This document shows positions 43,118-52,828 of a stretch of 64,000 nucleotides of DNA, one piece after another. The position numbers and the translations under genes were made by a program. Below the pieces are notes generated by a model. That model had not been told where the DNA came from. It made no database searches and was given only the letters and a program-made list of their open reading frames with translations. Source of the stretch: Paenibacillus sp. LS1 (GTDB taxonomy: Bacteria; Bacillota; Bacilli; Paenibacillales; Paenibacillaceae); NCBI RefSeq assembly GCF_026013365.1, contig NZ_JAPDOE010000002.1, positions 1,178,001-1,242,000 on the forward strand, written 5' to 3'. Position 1 is the stretch's first letter. Each line of letters starts with the position of its first letter.

Positions 43118-45502
43118 TTATGTGATGTTCTGACTTGTTAGTTTATGATTCTTACAGCACTTTTTGTATTTTTTCCCGCTTCCACAAGGGCAAGGTGAAT
43201 TAAGCGTAACGTTCTTGTACAATTGCTTACCTTCTTCTGAATAATTAAAGAAAAGTTCCATTTCATTAATTTCTCCTGATAAGTATTCGAAGGTGTGTGC
43301 TATACTCATCATTTCTTTCGATATTTTCTTGAATTCTATATTTAGGTTAATACTGTGGTTAGAATCGTGCTCTATAATTACATTTATAGCAATATGAATA
43401 TTTCTAAAAATTTGGATTACATGGCGAATTAACCTCGGTACACTCGAATACTCCAAATATTCCTCTACAATCATTTCAACATATTTTATTTGATCAGCTA
43501 CCTTTACAAATTCAGTAGTATAAACTTTTCCGGTTTGAATAATTCTTTTTTTTCCGTTATCAATTTCCTCAAAAAGAGGCAATATGAACTGAAGAATACC
43601 TGATAAAAATTTATCATCGCTCTTTTTCTCTACTTGACAAGGCTCATATATGCTTTGAATTTCGGTAGTGTACATATACAGTAATATCCAACAGTCTTTT
43701 TTGATTCCGCTTTCATTCATAGAGTTTAGTATATAGTCGGTTCTAACTTTAATATGCCCAAATTTTTCTCCTTCTTGATCACACAACTCAAGCTTAACAT
43801 TGGATAAATGAGGTTTTGCCTTAACTAATGGTGCAAAAATCGCTAGAATCGACTCGAACGAGAACTGTCCAACTTCTCCAATATACATACCAGATAACTC
43901 CATTGCGCTGTCATTTTCACTCTCTTGATCTATTAAAATACCAAATAAGCCCAATACAGCGTATGCTTCAAGTGATTTATTTGTCACTTCATCTTCTGCT
44001 AAATAGGAATCTACATTATCAATTTGATACTTATTGTTAATTAGAAAAACCGTAAATGCTGCAATTGAAGAATACACTGTCTCAGATAGTAGATTGATTT
44101 GGTCGAAGAAATCATCAAAACTATACTCTTTTGTGGAGATAGTTTTAGTTTTCTTTTGTCTATTCCTTAGTATTACCCTTTGATTGTCTATATCAATATC
44201 ATAATCTACATGCGCTTCAGAATGACGTATAATACTATCTACACCTTCAACAAAGTAGTTAAGCTTATAATTTGTTAGTGATGCAAACTGACCACAAATA
44301 TCAGCAAATCCGGTCCATTCAATTAATTCATCGATATCAAAAATCTTTTCCCTATCTATGCAACTTGCTAATAACAAAAAAATCATGGAATCACGATATA
44401 TCCCCTCACATAGATCTTTATACCATTTTAGTCCATTCGTCATAAGAACATGACTAGGAGGATTATGACCGAAAACAAATCCAATTGCTATTGAAAGGTC
44501 ACTTAACTTTTTAAACATATACTTGTATTTTGCAGTATATCGGCTAAGAAACTCACAAACTAAACTACTATTCTTTTCAAAAGCTTTCTCATAAGTTTTG
44601 TATGCAATACTTACCTTCCTAAAGAAACTCTCATCATCAAAGGCTATAGTACCAACATACTTGTAGATAGATAGTTTTAATAGATCATCATTTGAATAGT
44701 ATTCCTTATCTCTAGACAAAATTGATCGAAAATAGTAACTTGTTTGCTCGCACACATCACTAATTTTCTCTTCAATCGTTCCTTCATTTGAGGTTTGCCA
44801 TACCATTCCTAATATAGCAGAGTAGTTTAATTCACCGTTCTGAAACAATTCAGTTACATTTTCGATATTGCGAGCACCAAATATATTTGAAAGTATTTTT
44901 AATTCTTGCGCTGAATTATCCAACTTTACTTGTGAAATGTCTTTCAATTTCATGGCATGTTCAATGTTCAATACAATAGTTGACATGATTAGTTCAACGA
45001 CGGATTCCTTATAAGCAATAATCGTAAGAAGAAGCCTTTTGTGAATATTTCTAAAAACTTTAGTAGGCTCAAATAAAGTGACCTCACCTAATAAAACATA
45101 TAATTTAATCAAAAATGTGTTTACGTCATTAATAATTTGATTAGTTTCAACTAACTTAATACCCTCCTGTGTCATATTTATTGAGTAGAAAATGTCAAAC
45201 CTTAATTCGTTACTTAGTATAATAATATACTCCGAAACTTTCTCCATTTCATTCTCATAGCAATTCTTAGTTCTTAACCCCTTTCTAATAGCTTTTTTTA
45301 GATCTTTATATTCCAATTCGCTATTTTCAATGTATGATAATACATTGTCCAATAACAATTTGCGAGATTCTACATACGGATCATCAGATTGTCGTTGATC
45401 ATCAAGTGATATATTACATTCCTTACATACATCATTTGTACATTCATTTAGGTGCCCATTAGCACATTTTATAGCAAAATAATCTAATTCTATATTTATC
45501 AA
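43118..45502 (-). CDS. large SEC-C motif protein, function unknown
   Basis: A 794-residue protein. The N-terminus has four Cys in a zinc-ribbon pattern (KCANGHLNECTNDVCKECN), the body is ~700 residues of mainly helical sequence of unknown fold, and the C-terminus ends in a SEC-C zinc motif, PCPCGSGKKYKKCC. SEC-C ends are found on SecA and on many accessory proteins, some in defence islands. TTG at 45502 is 6 nt after AGAGGTG; a GTG three codons earlier overlaps it. AT-rich, unlike the flanking sugar operon; last gene of the putative cassette run. Confidence 0.75.
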   Translation of the reverse strand: MINIELDYFAIKCANGHLNECTNDVCKECNISLDDQRQSDDPYVESRKLLLDNVLSYIENSELEYKDLKKAIRKGLRTKNCYENEMEKVSEYIIILSNELRFDIFYSINMTQEGIKLVETNQIINDVNTFLIKLYVLLGEVTLFEPTKVFRNIHKRLLLTIIAYKESVVELIMSTIVLNIEHAMKLKDISQVKLDNSAQELKILSNIFGARNIENVTELFQNGELNYSAILGMVWQTSNEGTIEEKISDVCEQTSYYFRSILSRDKEYYSNDDLLKLSIYKYVGTIAFDDESFFRKVSIAYKTYEKAFEKNSSLVCEFLSRYTAKYKYMFKKLSDLSIAIGFVFGHNPPSHVLMTNGLKWYKDLCEGIYRDSMIFLLLASCIDREKIFDIDELIEWTGFADICGQFASLTNYKLNYFVEGVDSIIRHSEAHVDYDIDIDNQRVILRNRQKKTKTISTKEYSFDDFFDQINLLSETVYSSIAAFTVFLINNKYQIDNVDSYLAEDEVTNKSLEAYAVLGLFGILIDQESENDSAMELSGMYIGEVGQFSFESILAIFAPLVKAKPHLSNVKLELCDQEGEKFGHIKVRTDYILNSMNESGIKKDCWILLYMYTTEIQSIYEPCQVEKKSDDKFLSGILQFILPLFEEIDNGKKRIIQTGKVYTTEFVKVADQIKYVEMIVEEYLEYSSVPRLIRHVIQIFRNIHIAINVIIEHDSNHSINLNIEFKKISKEMMSIAHTFEYLSGEINEMELFFNYSEEGKQLYKNVTLNSPCPCGSGKKYKKCCKNHKLTSQNIT

Positions 45503-45540
45503 ATCTATCACCTCTTAACATGGCTTAAAGTCTACTCTCA

Positions 45541-45606
45541 TCTAACGTCCCTGTATGCACAACCAAGCTCAACTAAGAACAACTGTGTGTAGCGTGAATA
45601 TTTAGT
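45541..45606 (-). repeat. attC-like element (short, degenerate)
   Basis: Plus strand: TCTAACGTCCCTGTATGCAC .. AGCGTGAATATTTAG. It shares the left end (TAACGTYCCTGTATxCAC) and right end (GCGTGAATATT) of the better copies at 47244 and 50967. On the minus strand the 3' end reads GTTAGAT, an exact fit to the attC core GTTRRRY. It separates the SEC-C and zinc-protein genes. Confidence 0.5.
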
Positions 45607-45621
45607 GAAAATTCAATCCAA

Positions 45622-46731
45622 TTAGGCACGCTTAAAATAATCGGTAAATTTTTTGATTAATTTTTTAAAACCTCCTATTTCGTTGACTGGTTCCATTTTT
45701 TTTAAAAGCTGTTTTGTAACTTCTATAGGTGGAGAGGAATCTTCTTTATTTTTCATTGTTTTTTTCGTTTCTGGAATATTAATTGATATAATATCACGCT
45801 CACTTTTTATATCAGTAGAAGACTTAGCTAAACTGTTTACATTATTTTCAGTACTTTCTTTCTTACTATTTTCTAGTTTTTTCTCTTTAATCTCTTTACT
45901 ACTGAATCTTAAAAGCACATCTTCATCTTTGATTACACTTACATTTAAATCACTAAGTGTATTTAAATAATACTGATCTTTAGGCTCGTAATAACTAATC
46001 TTTCCGAATGCTATGATCATGTCGTCTTTTTTGATGTTTGTTTCATTCTTTTTGGCTGGATATATAAAGGAAGTTGTAATACTCTTCCCACCGATTTCAT
46101 AAGAGTTTATATAGATTTTCCCTTTGCTGACTTTAATACTTTGAACAATATATATGACGAATCTTTCCTTGGAATGCAGACTCTTATTAAGCTCATCTGC
46201 TAGAATAACTACTTCATTTATCCCTAATTCTTCGTTTCCTGTTTTGTATTTAAATTTGATTTTACCTAATTCATCAATTGCATTTTTTTCAAGAAGATTT
46301 TTCATTTGCGAAACTGTTCTTATAATATCTCTAAATACTTTTTTATAAGTTGTATATTTATTGTACTTTTCGACTTCTTTAGCCGATGTATTTTCGTTAG
46401 GCTTAACTACTTTTTTATTACTAAAACTATCACCCTGTCTTCTTAAAGTATTAAGATCAATAATAATTTTGATTTCTCCCTCATTGCCGCTAAGTGTTTC
46501 AATTAATTTTCGACCTTCCCATTTAGCATTAAAATATTCCACTGTTGTTCTCTGGCAACTATGTCCACCTCTACCTGGTAATGCTCTAAAAAATTCATTT
46601 TGTACTCCAGTTACTTCTAAAGTAGGATCACAGAATGGACAAAAAATCTCTCCTTGTTTATGTATTGATCTATTGTAATCTGAAATTTTTATGTATCCAT
46701 TTTTATACTTTGCAATAGTTAATTTATCCAT
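45622..46731 (-). CDS. hypothetical protein with CoiA-like N-terminal zinc site
   Basis: A 369-residue protein. The N-terminus has a Cys/His set (IFCPFCDPTLEV, then GGHSC near 56-59) like that of CoiA-type nuclease relatives. The middle may be an OB-like or nuclease-like fold (KIYINSYEIGGKSITTSFIY); the tail is low-complexity, Lys/Ser-rich. GGAGG precedes the ATG. Flanked on both sides by attC-like elements, so it looks like a single-gene cassette. No known function. Confidence 0.65.
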   Translation of the reverse strand: MDKLTIAKYKNGYIKISDYNRSIHKQGEIFCPFCDPTLEVTGVQNEFFRALPGRGGHSCQRTTVEYFNAKWEGRKLIETLSGNEGEIKIIIDLNTLRRQGDSFSNKKVVKPNENTSAKEVEKYNKYTTYKKVFRDIIRTVSQMKNLLEKNAIDELGKIKFKYKTGNEELGINEVVILADELNKSLHSKERFVIYIVQSIKVSKGKIYINSYEIGGKSITTSFIYPAKKNETNIKKDDMIIAFGKISYYEPKDQYYLNTLSDLNVSVIKDEDVLLRFSSKEIKEKKLENSKKESTENNVNSLAKSSTDIKSERDIISINIPETKKTMKNKEDSSPPIEVTKQLLKKMEPVNEIGGFKKLIKKFTDYFKRA

Positions 46732-46758
46732 ATTGCCTCCGTCTCTGATAATTGTATT

Positions 46759-46864
46759 TTACCGACATTTTTGTATTCATTAACCCCGAAAGGTTTTCTG
46801 CTGATATGTTCTTCGAAATACATCCCCGCATGCCCAGAGTCGTAGCTTGAATATGTTGTTATAT
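46759..46864 (-). repeat. attC-like element (degenerate)
   Basis: Right end AGCTTGAATATGTTGTTAT is well kept; the left end TTACCGACATTTTTGTATTCA is changed. It lies 28 nt upstream of the zinc-protein gene. The stretch 46865-47243 beyond it holds no gene that I can support. Confidence 0.45.
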
Positions 46865-47243
46865 GATGATGATTCCTCTTCGAGATTACCTTATAATCTA
46901 CTCTTTTTCATTACTCATTCATTTTATTTGATGACATTTTTTTTCGGTATGTTATCATATTCTTAGATAAAAACCGAGTGCAGCGAATACTTCGTCAGTA
47001 AAATTGGCTTGGATGGTCTATCCCTTCCTAAGTCAAATCAGGACAAAAAAATACCTTCGGCTGTCAACCTTGGGGTGGTGTTTACTTTATCTTTCAGAGT
47101 TATTGCTTCTTTCACCTCCCTTCGAAGGGAAACAATCCCACCCAAGATTCAATTTTATCTGTATTGACATCTGCGTACAAGTGTTCTTATCTGATTTTTT
47201 TGTATTTTTCTTTTATCCTATTCGTTGTCCATCATTTCTATTA

Positions 47244-47337
47244 TATAACGTTCCTTCATTCACGACTCAACGTATGCTGAGTGTCCGGCTAATTCCGGAC
47301 CAAGGACGAATGTCCGCAGCGTGAATATTGTGTTATA
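47244..47337 (-). repeat. attC-like element
   Basis: Ninety-four bp. TATAAC..GTTATA outer arms, ATTCACG..CGTGAAT inner arms, with an 8-nt spacer on the left and 5-nt on the right; the middle has GTCCGG..CCGGAC and GGAC..GTCC hairpins. It lies 27 nt below the stop of a gene remnant, as an attC lies after its gene. Confidence 0.65.
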
Positions 47338-47364
47338 AGATGTCCTCGACTTCCTTGATAAAGA

Positions 47365-47550
47365 TCAAGTAATTTGTATATTGAACTTCTGAAGGGCATT
47401 ATTTATTGCAATAACTTCATTCCACTCTGAAGAATCTGGTTCTCTTATTGGTAAAAACATTGTGCACGCTGTATAGCCTAATTCAAATAAGGGTTTATCT
47501 AATTTTAATAAAACGGAAATCCTATATGTGCAATTATTCCGAGCACTTGA
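47365..47550 (-). pseudogene. C-terminal gene remnant
   Basis: Sixty-one codons open on the minus strand without a start, ending LFELGYTACTMFLPIREPDS .. AINNALQKFNIQIT. It reads like the tail of a small protein whose front is lost. The stop is followed 27 nt later by an attC-like element. The remaining sequence up to the GTPase stop (47551-47739) shows nothing recognisable. Confidence 0.4.
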
Positions 47551-47739
47551 CTAGATCGGTTTCTAATGCCCAATTCAAAAATTTTTATGCACGCAGAAAA
47601 GACTATCTCTATAATAAGCGCTTGGAAGCCCCGTCCTTCAGAAACAGTAAAATCCAGAAATCAAATAAAAGAGTATGAATTAGCTTTGAGTACAGCACGT
47701 TAAATCAAGCACTGTTTTTTAGCTTTGAGTCTAAAAAAT

Positions 47740-49440
47740 TTAACTATAAGAAGCTAATTTTTGAACTTCAATGGGAAGCCCCCCTATTACATCTCTTAAC
47801 GCTTTTTCAACAATTCTTGAGAGCACACCCCAATAAATAGAAATCGCGTGGATTAAACTGACTGGAGAATTTTTAAGATATGTATCCTTTTCAATAGATT
47901 CCTTAATATAAGGATAGTGATACGTGTCATCAGTAAAATGTTGCTTCCAATTTTTATCTTTTTCTTCTTTGTAACCACCAACAACCCTATCATAGCTAAG
48001 GAACGCTCTATAATCCTCTGAATATCCTGATAGTTTACCAAATCTACAAACATTTCGTCTGACTTTTCTTATTATTAATTCAATTTCATCATAACTCCAA
48101 TCTCCAAAACCTTTTTCTAATATTTCTTCAAAACCTAGTTCTAAGCAACTATGGCTACCAATTGCGATTCGGTCATAATTGTAAGCATAGTATCCACTGT
48201 TTCCGCCTCTTGGACCTATAATTGCCCTGTGAACATTTTCAACAAAGAATTCCGGACTACGTACGGCATGATAATAATATTTATATTGTTCTGACCTAGC
48301 ATACCCGAGGCATAAAGAAGCTTCCAAGATATACTTTTTAAAAATAGAATACATTGAATCAAATGTTTCATCCGCTTTAGTACTCACTTTAGAAATTACG
48401 TTTTCGACTGCTTTTTCTTCACGAATTTTCGCATTAATTAAGCTTTTAAAAATATCAACTACTATATGAGTGAAAATAATTTTCGAATCTTCAACATCTG
48501 ATTTTTGAAACAATTTTTTTCCGGATTTCGCTCCTTCTTTAACAATAGTAGGTAATTGCATAAATAAATTTTCTCCCAAAAACTTCTCCATCAGTGACTT
48601 GGAGTTATCACTTTTATGAAACAATATTTTATCTCTATATAAACAATTTTTCACATCATGGGCTGCAGTACCTGCTATATTGAAGTCATTGCAATACTCT
48701 TTGAATTCTTTACAGATATCATCAGAATTTATTATTTCCTCAATTTCTTCAATCCGAATTCCGTTTTGTCCTCTGGCGCATAATATAACCGGAATTTGTT
48801 TTAGTTGATCTGAGATCACGGATCTAACAATCTTATAATCATGATCTACCAATTTATCACTAATCATATATATGACAGCATCAACTACTGGAATCTCATA
48901 ATCTATTAGATCAGTTTCATCACCAAATCCTTTTGTATCCATAACTCTAAGCTGTTCGATTGTATTGGAATTAAGTAACTTTTGAGCATAATTTGATGCT
49001 TTCGCATATACCACTAGCTTTTCGATAATATTTCTTAACTTTGGATTATTTTCAGAGTATGAAAAGACTTTTGACAAAGATTCTTTTTTCAACTCATTAA
49101 TACGATTAAAAATAATTTTCTTAATGTTTTCGATTAAATCATCACTTGAACAATCTAAGTTGCTCAAGTCTGGTATTATGTCAGTATACTCTTTTATAAA
49201 TTGCTCAGTTACATCATTTGCACTAAGTGAGTCAATGAATCTTTCATTAATAATTAATTCGAATGTTGAACTTCCTTCTTTATTTGAAATAACAAACTCC
49301 GTATTTAATTTAGTTTTACCTTTAACATTATTTTCGTGAAGTTGCTGGGCTAAATTTATATCCTCCATTAATACCGACACTAAAGTGGATTTTCCTGAGT
49401 TAGATCTACCAATAACACAAACTTTAAATTCCTTTATCAT
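47740..49440 (-). CDS. P-loop GTPase (dynamin/Era-like), accessory
   Basis: A 566-residue protein. The G1 loop GRSNSGKST is at 11-19 and G3 is MDTKGFGDE near 167; the expected G4 (NKxD) is not clear, an ARGQNG stretch being in its place. The C-terminal ~300 residues are helical with a Tyr/Gly-rich patch (GPRGGNSGYYAYNYDR). Such GTPases occur in stress and anti-phage systems. AGGAGG is 13 nt before the ATG. It follows the RelA/SpoT-domain gene by 110 nt and the two appear to share one cassette-like unit. Confidence 0.75.
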   Translation of the reverse strand: MIKEFKVCVIGRSNSGKSTLVSVLMEDINLAQQLHENNVKGKTKLNTEFVISNKEGSSTFELIINERFIDSLSANDVTEQFIKEYTDIIPDLSNLDCSSDDLIENIKKIIFNRINELKKESLSKVFSYSENNPKLRNIIEKLVVYAKASNYAQKLLNSNTIEQLRVMDTKGFGDETDLIDYEIPVVDAVIYMISDKLVDHDYKIVRSVISDQLKQIPVILCARGQNGIRIEEIEEIINSDDICKEFKEYCNDFNIAGTAAHDVKNCLYRDKILFHKSDNSKSLMEKFLGENLFMQLPTIVKEGAKSGKKLFQKSDVEDSKIIFTHIVVDIFKSLINAKIREEKAVENVISKVSTKADETFDSMYSIFKKYILEASLCLGYARSEQYKYYYHAVRSPEFFVENVHRAIIGPRGGNSGYYAYNYDRIAIGSHSCLELGFEEILEKGFGDWSYDEIELIIRKVRRNVCRFGKLSGYSEDYRAFLSYDRVVGGYKEEKDKNWKQHFTDDTYHYPYIKESIEKDTYLKNSPVSLIHAISIYWGVLSRIVEKALRDVIGGLPIEVQKLASYS

Positions 49441-49550
49441 TATTTGTTTAATCCTCCTTATATTTGTGTAGCTTTTTTGTCTAATATCCTTTCATTATGC
49501 TCTATGTTCTTTTGAATTCTATTTATATATATCATCATGTTTTTGGAGTT

Positions 49551-50897
49551 TCACTTAACGTTGATTTTCTGCATTTCATTTATTGCATCATTCATTATTT
49601 CTTTATATTCGTTTTGAACGTTCTCTATACTATGCTTTAATACGGCTTCCAAAGTAGCAGAAGCATTAATTAATACATCATCAGGAAACGCTCTAATCCC
49701 ATGCACAGCCTCATTTCTAAGTCTTCTAATGCTATTTATCTCAAATAATGATGCTTGATCAAAAATCTCTAAAGACTCTATTTGTCTAAAATTGAACACC
49801 TGGCTTCTTAATTCTACTGCTGAAATCATATTATTTCTTTGGATGTTAGAGATTCTTCTTAGTGTAGATTCAAAAACGATCCACTTAGATAAAAACACCC
49901 CTAGCGCCAATTTGTCATTCGTCAAAGATAATACTTTATCATTTTTAATGCTATAAGGATTCCGAGTTCCAATTTCATTTTTGGCTCTACTATAAAATTC
50001 ATAGTTCTTTTCATTTTCTAACAAAATCCTATCTACAAGTTGATCTACTATCGGGCGATTTTCAGTATCAGGATCTAAATCCACAGTAAATTGAGACAAC
50101 TTTTGAGGAGAGTTTAAACCAACGTATTGCAAAAATTTATACAATACATCTGCTCTACCCATGACAGGTTCATAATCGCCTTTTTTAATATGTTTTTTCA
50201 ATAAATCATAAAGATAAGCTGATAATTCATAATGATTATTAAATTCTCTATCTGTTTTTGAGACACGACTTTTTGCTGCGTTTTGCAAACGTTCTAAAGC
50301 AATCTCTCCAGTTAAAACAAGCCCATTTAACTCGTCCAATATTTGGTATTCTTCTATCGAGAGCTCCCCACTTAAAGGTTTATAAACCAAATCATGTTCA
50401 ACTTCAGACCATGCATGCATTAATACTGATGCGACTTGTATTTCTATGACAGCATCAGTATATCTCTTATTTGTATCTGTTAATATTTCTGGTCTTAAAG
50501 ATACGCGATAATGATACGCCCAATAACCAGAGAATCTTTTATCATATGACGGAATAGCTGTACCCGGAAATTCCTTCTGACTATGTACAAAGAAATTTTT
50601 CGCAATATAATTATTAATTTCTTCTCTATCACCAGGAAAATATATTGCAATTCTTACACCTGCAAGATCCACAATATCTTTGTATATTGCATCTACACTT
50701 TTATACTTTTTTTCTGTCATCCTTTTTTCAAGTTTTTCTTTAAGCCTATCTGGTCTTTTAGCCCTATGCGTTACTATTGCTCTAATACCACTACCTTCAA
50801 GTATATTTTCACATTGAGTAGCACACATTCCAGCTAATTTCAGATAAAAATCGTACTCTTTTGAATAGCTTTTTAAAAATTTTTCGATTACATTCAA
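49551..50897 (-). CDS. RelA/SpoT-domain protein with HEPN-like C-terminus
   Basis: A 448-residue protein. Residues ~30-200 are a RelA/SpoT nucleotidyl-synthetase domain: HRAKRPDRLKEKLEKR, DLAGVRI (77-83) and EIQVASVLMHAWSEVEHDL with E152, Q154 and E167, all in expected positions, so synthetase activity is plausible. No hydrolase domain. The C-terminal ~130 residues are helical and end RLRNEAVHG (R-x4-H), which recalls HEPN-type domains. Could make (p)ppGpp, ppApp or pyrophosphorylate tRNA as toxic SAS do. TTG at 50897 is 8 nt after GGGAGG. Confidence 0.8.
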   Translation of the reverse strand: MNVIEKFLKSYSKEYDFYLKLAGMCATQCENILEGSGIRAIVTHRAKRPDRLKEKLEKRMTEKKYKSVDAIYKDIVDLAGVRIAIYFPGDREEINNYIAKNFFVHSQKEFPGTAIPSYDKRFSGYWAYHYRVSLRPEILTDTNKRYTDAVIEIQVASVLMHAWSEVEHDLVYKPLSGELSIEEYQILDELNGLVLTGEIALERLQNAAKSRVSKTDREFNNHYELSAYLYDLLKKHIKKGDYEPVMGRADVLYKFLQYVGLNSPQKLSQFTVDLDPDTENRPIVDQLVDRILLENEKNYEFYSRAKNEIGTRNPYSIKNDKVLSLTNDKLALGVFLSKWIVFESTLRRISNIQRNNMISAVELRSQVFNFRQIESLEIFDQASLFEINSIRRLRNEAVHGIRAFPDDVLINASATLEAVLKHSIENVQNEYKEIMNDAINEMQKINVK

Positions 50898-50966
50898 CAA
50901 AAAAACCTCCCAAATTAAGATTTCGAAAAATATTTTATATGTTATATGTATTTTGGTCATTTCACT

Positions 50967-51056
50967 TAACATTCCTGTCTTCACGACCAAGCATATACTG
51001 GGTACCTGGCGAATACCGGGCCAAAGGCGTACGCCCGCAGCGTGAATATTATGTTA
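50967..51056 (-). repeat. attC-like element
   Basis: Ninety bp between the RelA/SpoT and DUF1643 genes. Outer arms TAACAT..ATGTTA, inner arms TTCACG..CGTGAA, unequal spacers (TCCTGTC against TATT), folded middle with the palindrome GGCGTACGCC and CCTGGC..ACCGGG. On the minus strand its 3' end is GTTAAGT, an exact GTTRRRY core. Confidence 0.7.
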
Positions 51057-51112
51057 GCGACCCAGCTGATTAATCTAAATTTTCATCTACATTTTTTAAA
51101 TAAATTTTAATA

Positions 51113-51745
51113 TCATCTGATTAACAATTTATTTAGTTGAACATGCGTTAACTTATACAACTTTTGTTTTTTATACTTCTCTTTATTTCTTATTGGTCGA
51201 GGATGTGGCACATAATAAAAAGGTTTCTTTAAGTAAACTTTATTTTTAGACTGCATAAATTCATAAGTATATATAAATTTTTTCGTTTTCATGAAAGTTT
51301 TAAAAATACTAATATTGGCCTTTTGTTGTTGAAATATTGCTTTTTGTCCTTTCATTCCCCAACCGATAAATATCATGTTTGATTCTTTCATAGCTTGTTC
51401 TATGAATCTCCAATTAATTTTATCGAAGACGAATTTATCGCTGTTTAATTTGCTGCTACTTCCTCCTATAAAACTTGATACGTTAACAACATAAAGAGCA
51501 TCATAATTATAACTCTGCGCTACTTCAATTAATTGATCGACAGTGTCGTCAGTGTTATCATGTGCTGCGTTACTTGGATTCATCATTATTGCAGTCAATA
51601 TATTTTTGCCTTCACGCCAACGCTTCTCCAAAAAATAACGTTTGCGAGCACTTATATTTTTATTAAATACTGCTCTTCCTTGAATTCCGTGGTATACACC
51701 TGTGTATAGCTTTAAATTATTTTTTTCACTTAATTCTATGTACAT
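51113..51745 (-). CDS. DUF1643 family protein
   Basis: A 210-residue protein. KRYFLEKRWREGKNILTAIM-MNPSNAAHDNTDDTVDQLI and YDALYVVNVSSF are the family signature (R-Y-L..W, MxNPSxA..DD-T, VVNL-F). DUF1643 is widespread in phage and accessory DNA; its function is not established. ATG at 51745 (GGTGA 8 nt ahead). It is the first gene downstream of the decayed recombinase and is followed by an attC-like element. Confidence 0.8.
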   Translation of the reverse strand: MYIELSEKNNLKLYTGVYHGIQGRAVFNKNISARKRYFLEKRWREGKNILTAIMMNPSNAAHDNTDDTVDQLIEVAQSYNYDALYVVNVSSFIGGSSSKLNSDKFVFDKINWRFIEQAMKESNMIFIGWGMKGQKAIFQQQKANISIFKTFMKTKKFIYTYEFMQSKNKVYLKKPFYYVPHPRPIRNKEKYKKQKLYKLTHVQLNKLLIR

Positions 51746-51845
51746 CAAATTAATCACCATCCATATTTTACAGTTATGGGGTTTTTAAGCTAATTTACTA
51801 AAAAATCTTATCTATGTACTTAGTAAATACCACACATCCTGCTAG

Positions 51846-51960
51846 ATATTTGAAATACGTATATGATAACCTATGCGGCGATATTTGCGAAGAAAAATTT
51901 GGTGAAAAAGGGAGATATATTAGAAAACTCAATAACCCATGTTCATACGATCCAATTGGA
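51846..51960. repeat. flank repeat copy 1 (attI-like candidate)
   Basis: About 115 bp, also found diverged at 58704-58817. The best part, ACGTATATGATAACCTATG then GAAGAAAAATTTGGT, is nearly identical in both. In each place it directly follows the 3' end of a recombinase remnant and precedes a run of orphan genes. Confidence 0.7.
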
Positions 51961-52148
51961 CGTTGAATAATTTTCGTGCTAACACGCGTATATCGCTGAG
52001 TTGTTCGTACACTCATATGACCAATTAGCTCCTAAATGTACCGTAAATCTGTCCAGTTTTCCTATAAATGAGTGGCGAAGGAGTGTCTCAGCACCTGAAT
52101 GCTTACCTTTTTGGCAATCCCTGCACGCTGTATAGCTTCTTCGAAAAC
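51948..52148 (-). pseudogene. tyrosine recombinase remnant (C-terminal catalytic part)
   Basis: The minus strand encodes VFEEAIQRAGIAKKVSIQVL RHSFATHL-*-ENWTDLRYI-*-ELIGHMSVRTTQRYTRVSTK (stars are TAG). This is the C-terminal half of a XerC/D- or integron-integrase-like enzyme: the R of LRHSFATHL, the LIGH histidine and the Tyr of TQRYTRVS are present. Both TAGs stand where Gln (CAG) is usual. The N-terminal two thirds are missing, so it is inactive. It could be a relic of the enzyme that built the cassette runs. Confidence 0.8.
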
Positions 52149-52212
52149 CTTCTATACCCTAATCGTTTTGCGACTTTAACCTCGTAACTTTAGCACCTGC
52201 TGCAACGATTCT

Positions 52213-52638
52213 TTGATCGATTGGTTTTTTAATTACACAACGGTGCTGTTAATAGACAACATAAAGTTAATATTTAGCGTTTTTACACTTTGTATTCTAC
52301 TCATATTGGGTTTTCTCAGGTGGGATAATCTTGAATCCAGCGCAGACTTGCATTATAAGTATGATCGATGGGCAGGCCAAAAATGGGTAGAGTTCTATCC
52401 GCCGCTAGCTGCTTCTTCCAACAGCATGGAGTTTCCACTTATATATATGGATGAGATGCATCAGAATGATATAAATAAATATTTAGAAAAACAAGCTCTC
52501 ACCGGAGAGTTAGTGAATAAGTGGATTGAAAGAACAAAATTAACGGATGGATATATAGGTCTATTATTATTGAATATTCTAGCAGTCATTTACAGTTCTA
52601 TTAAATTATTTATTTTGAGAGACAAAAAAATAGGATGA
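52213..52638 (+). CDS. hypothetical membrane protein
   Basis: A 141-residue protein with a membrane helix near each end (IKLIFSVFTLCILLILGFL and GYIGLLLLNILAVIYSSIKLF) and a polar middle (DLHYKYDRWAGQKWVEFYPP). The only available start is a TTG at 52213 without a good ribosome site, right beside the recombinase remnant, so the original start may have been lost. It is one of the few plus-strand genes here. A strong terminator follows. Confidence 0.5.
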   Translation: MIDWFFNYTTVLLIDNIKLIFSVFTLCILLILGFLRWDNLESSADLHYKYDRWAGQKWVEFYPPLAASSNSMEFPLIYMDEMHQNDINKYLEKQALTGELVNKWIERTKLTDGYIGLLLLNILAVIYSSIKLFILRDKKIG

Positions 52639-52693
52639 TCTTGATCCCCCTTCAATATGCCGAGGCACAAGTTGCCAAAGGGCATACTAAAAC

Positions 52694-52729
52694 AAAGGCA
52701 GCAGTTCCACATAAGGAACTGCTGCCTTT
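52694..52729 (+). terminator. terminator after membrane protein gene
   Basis: AAAGGCAGCAGTTCC and GGAACTGCTGCCTTT form a perfect 15-bp stem with a 6-nt loop, 55 nt past the stop. Confidence 0.85.
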
Positions 52730-52828
52730 ACTCTTTATAGTTTTTCCCACTTATAATATCAATGATGTATAGAAGTCATCCGCGAGCCATTGCACTGCTT
52801 TGAATATCTATATTCAGCGTTTACCTCT

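Noticed and set aside
47004..47678. Plus-strand frames between 47.0 and 47.7 kb
   Set aside because: They cross the attC-like element and a minus-strand gene remnant, lack ribosome sites and look random.
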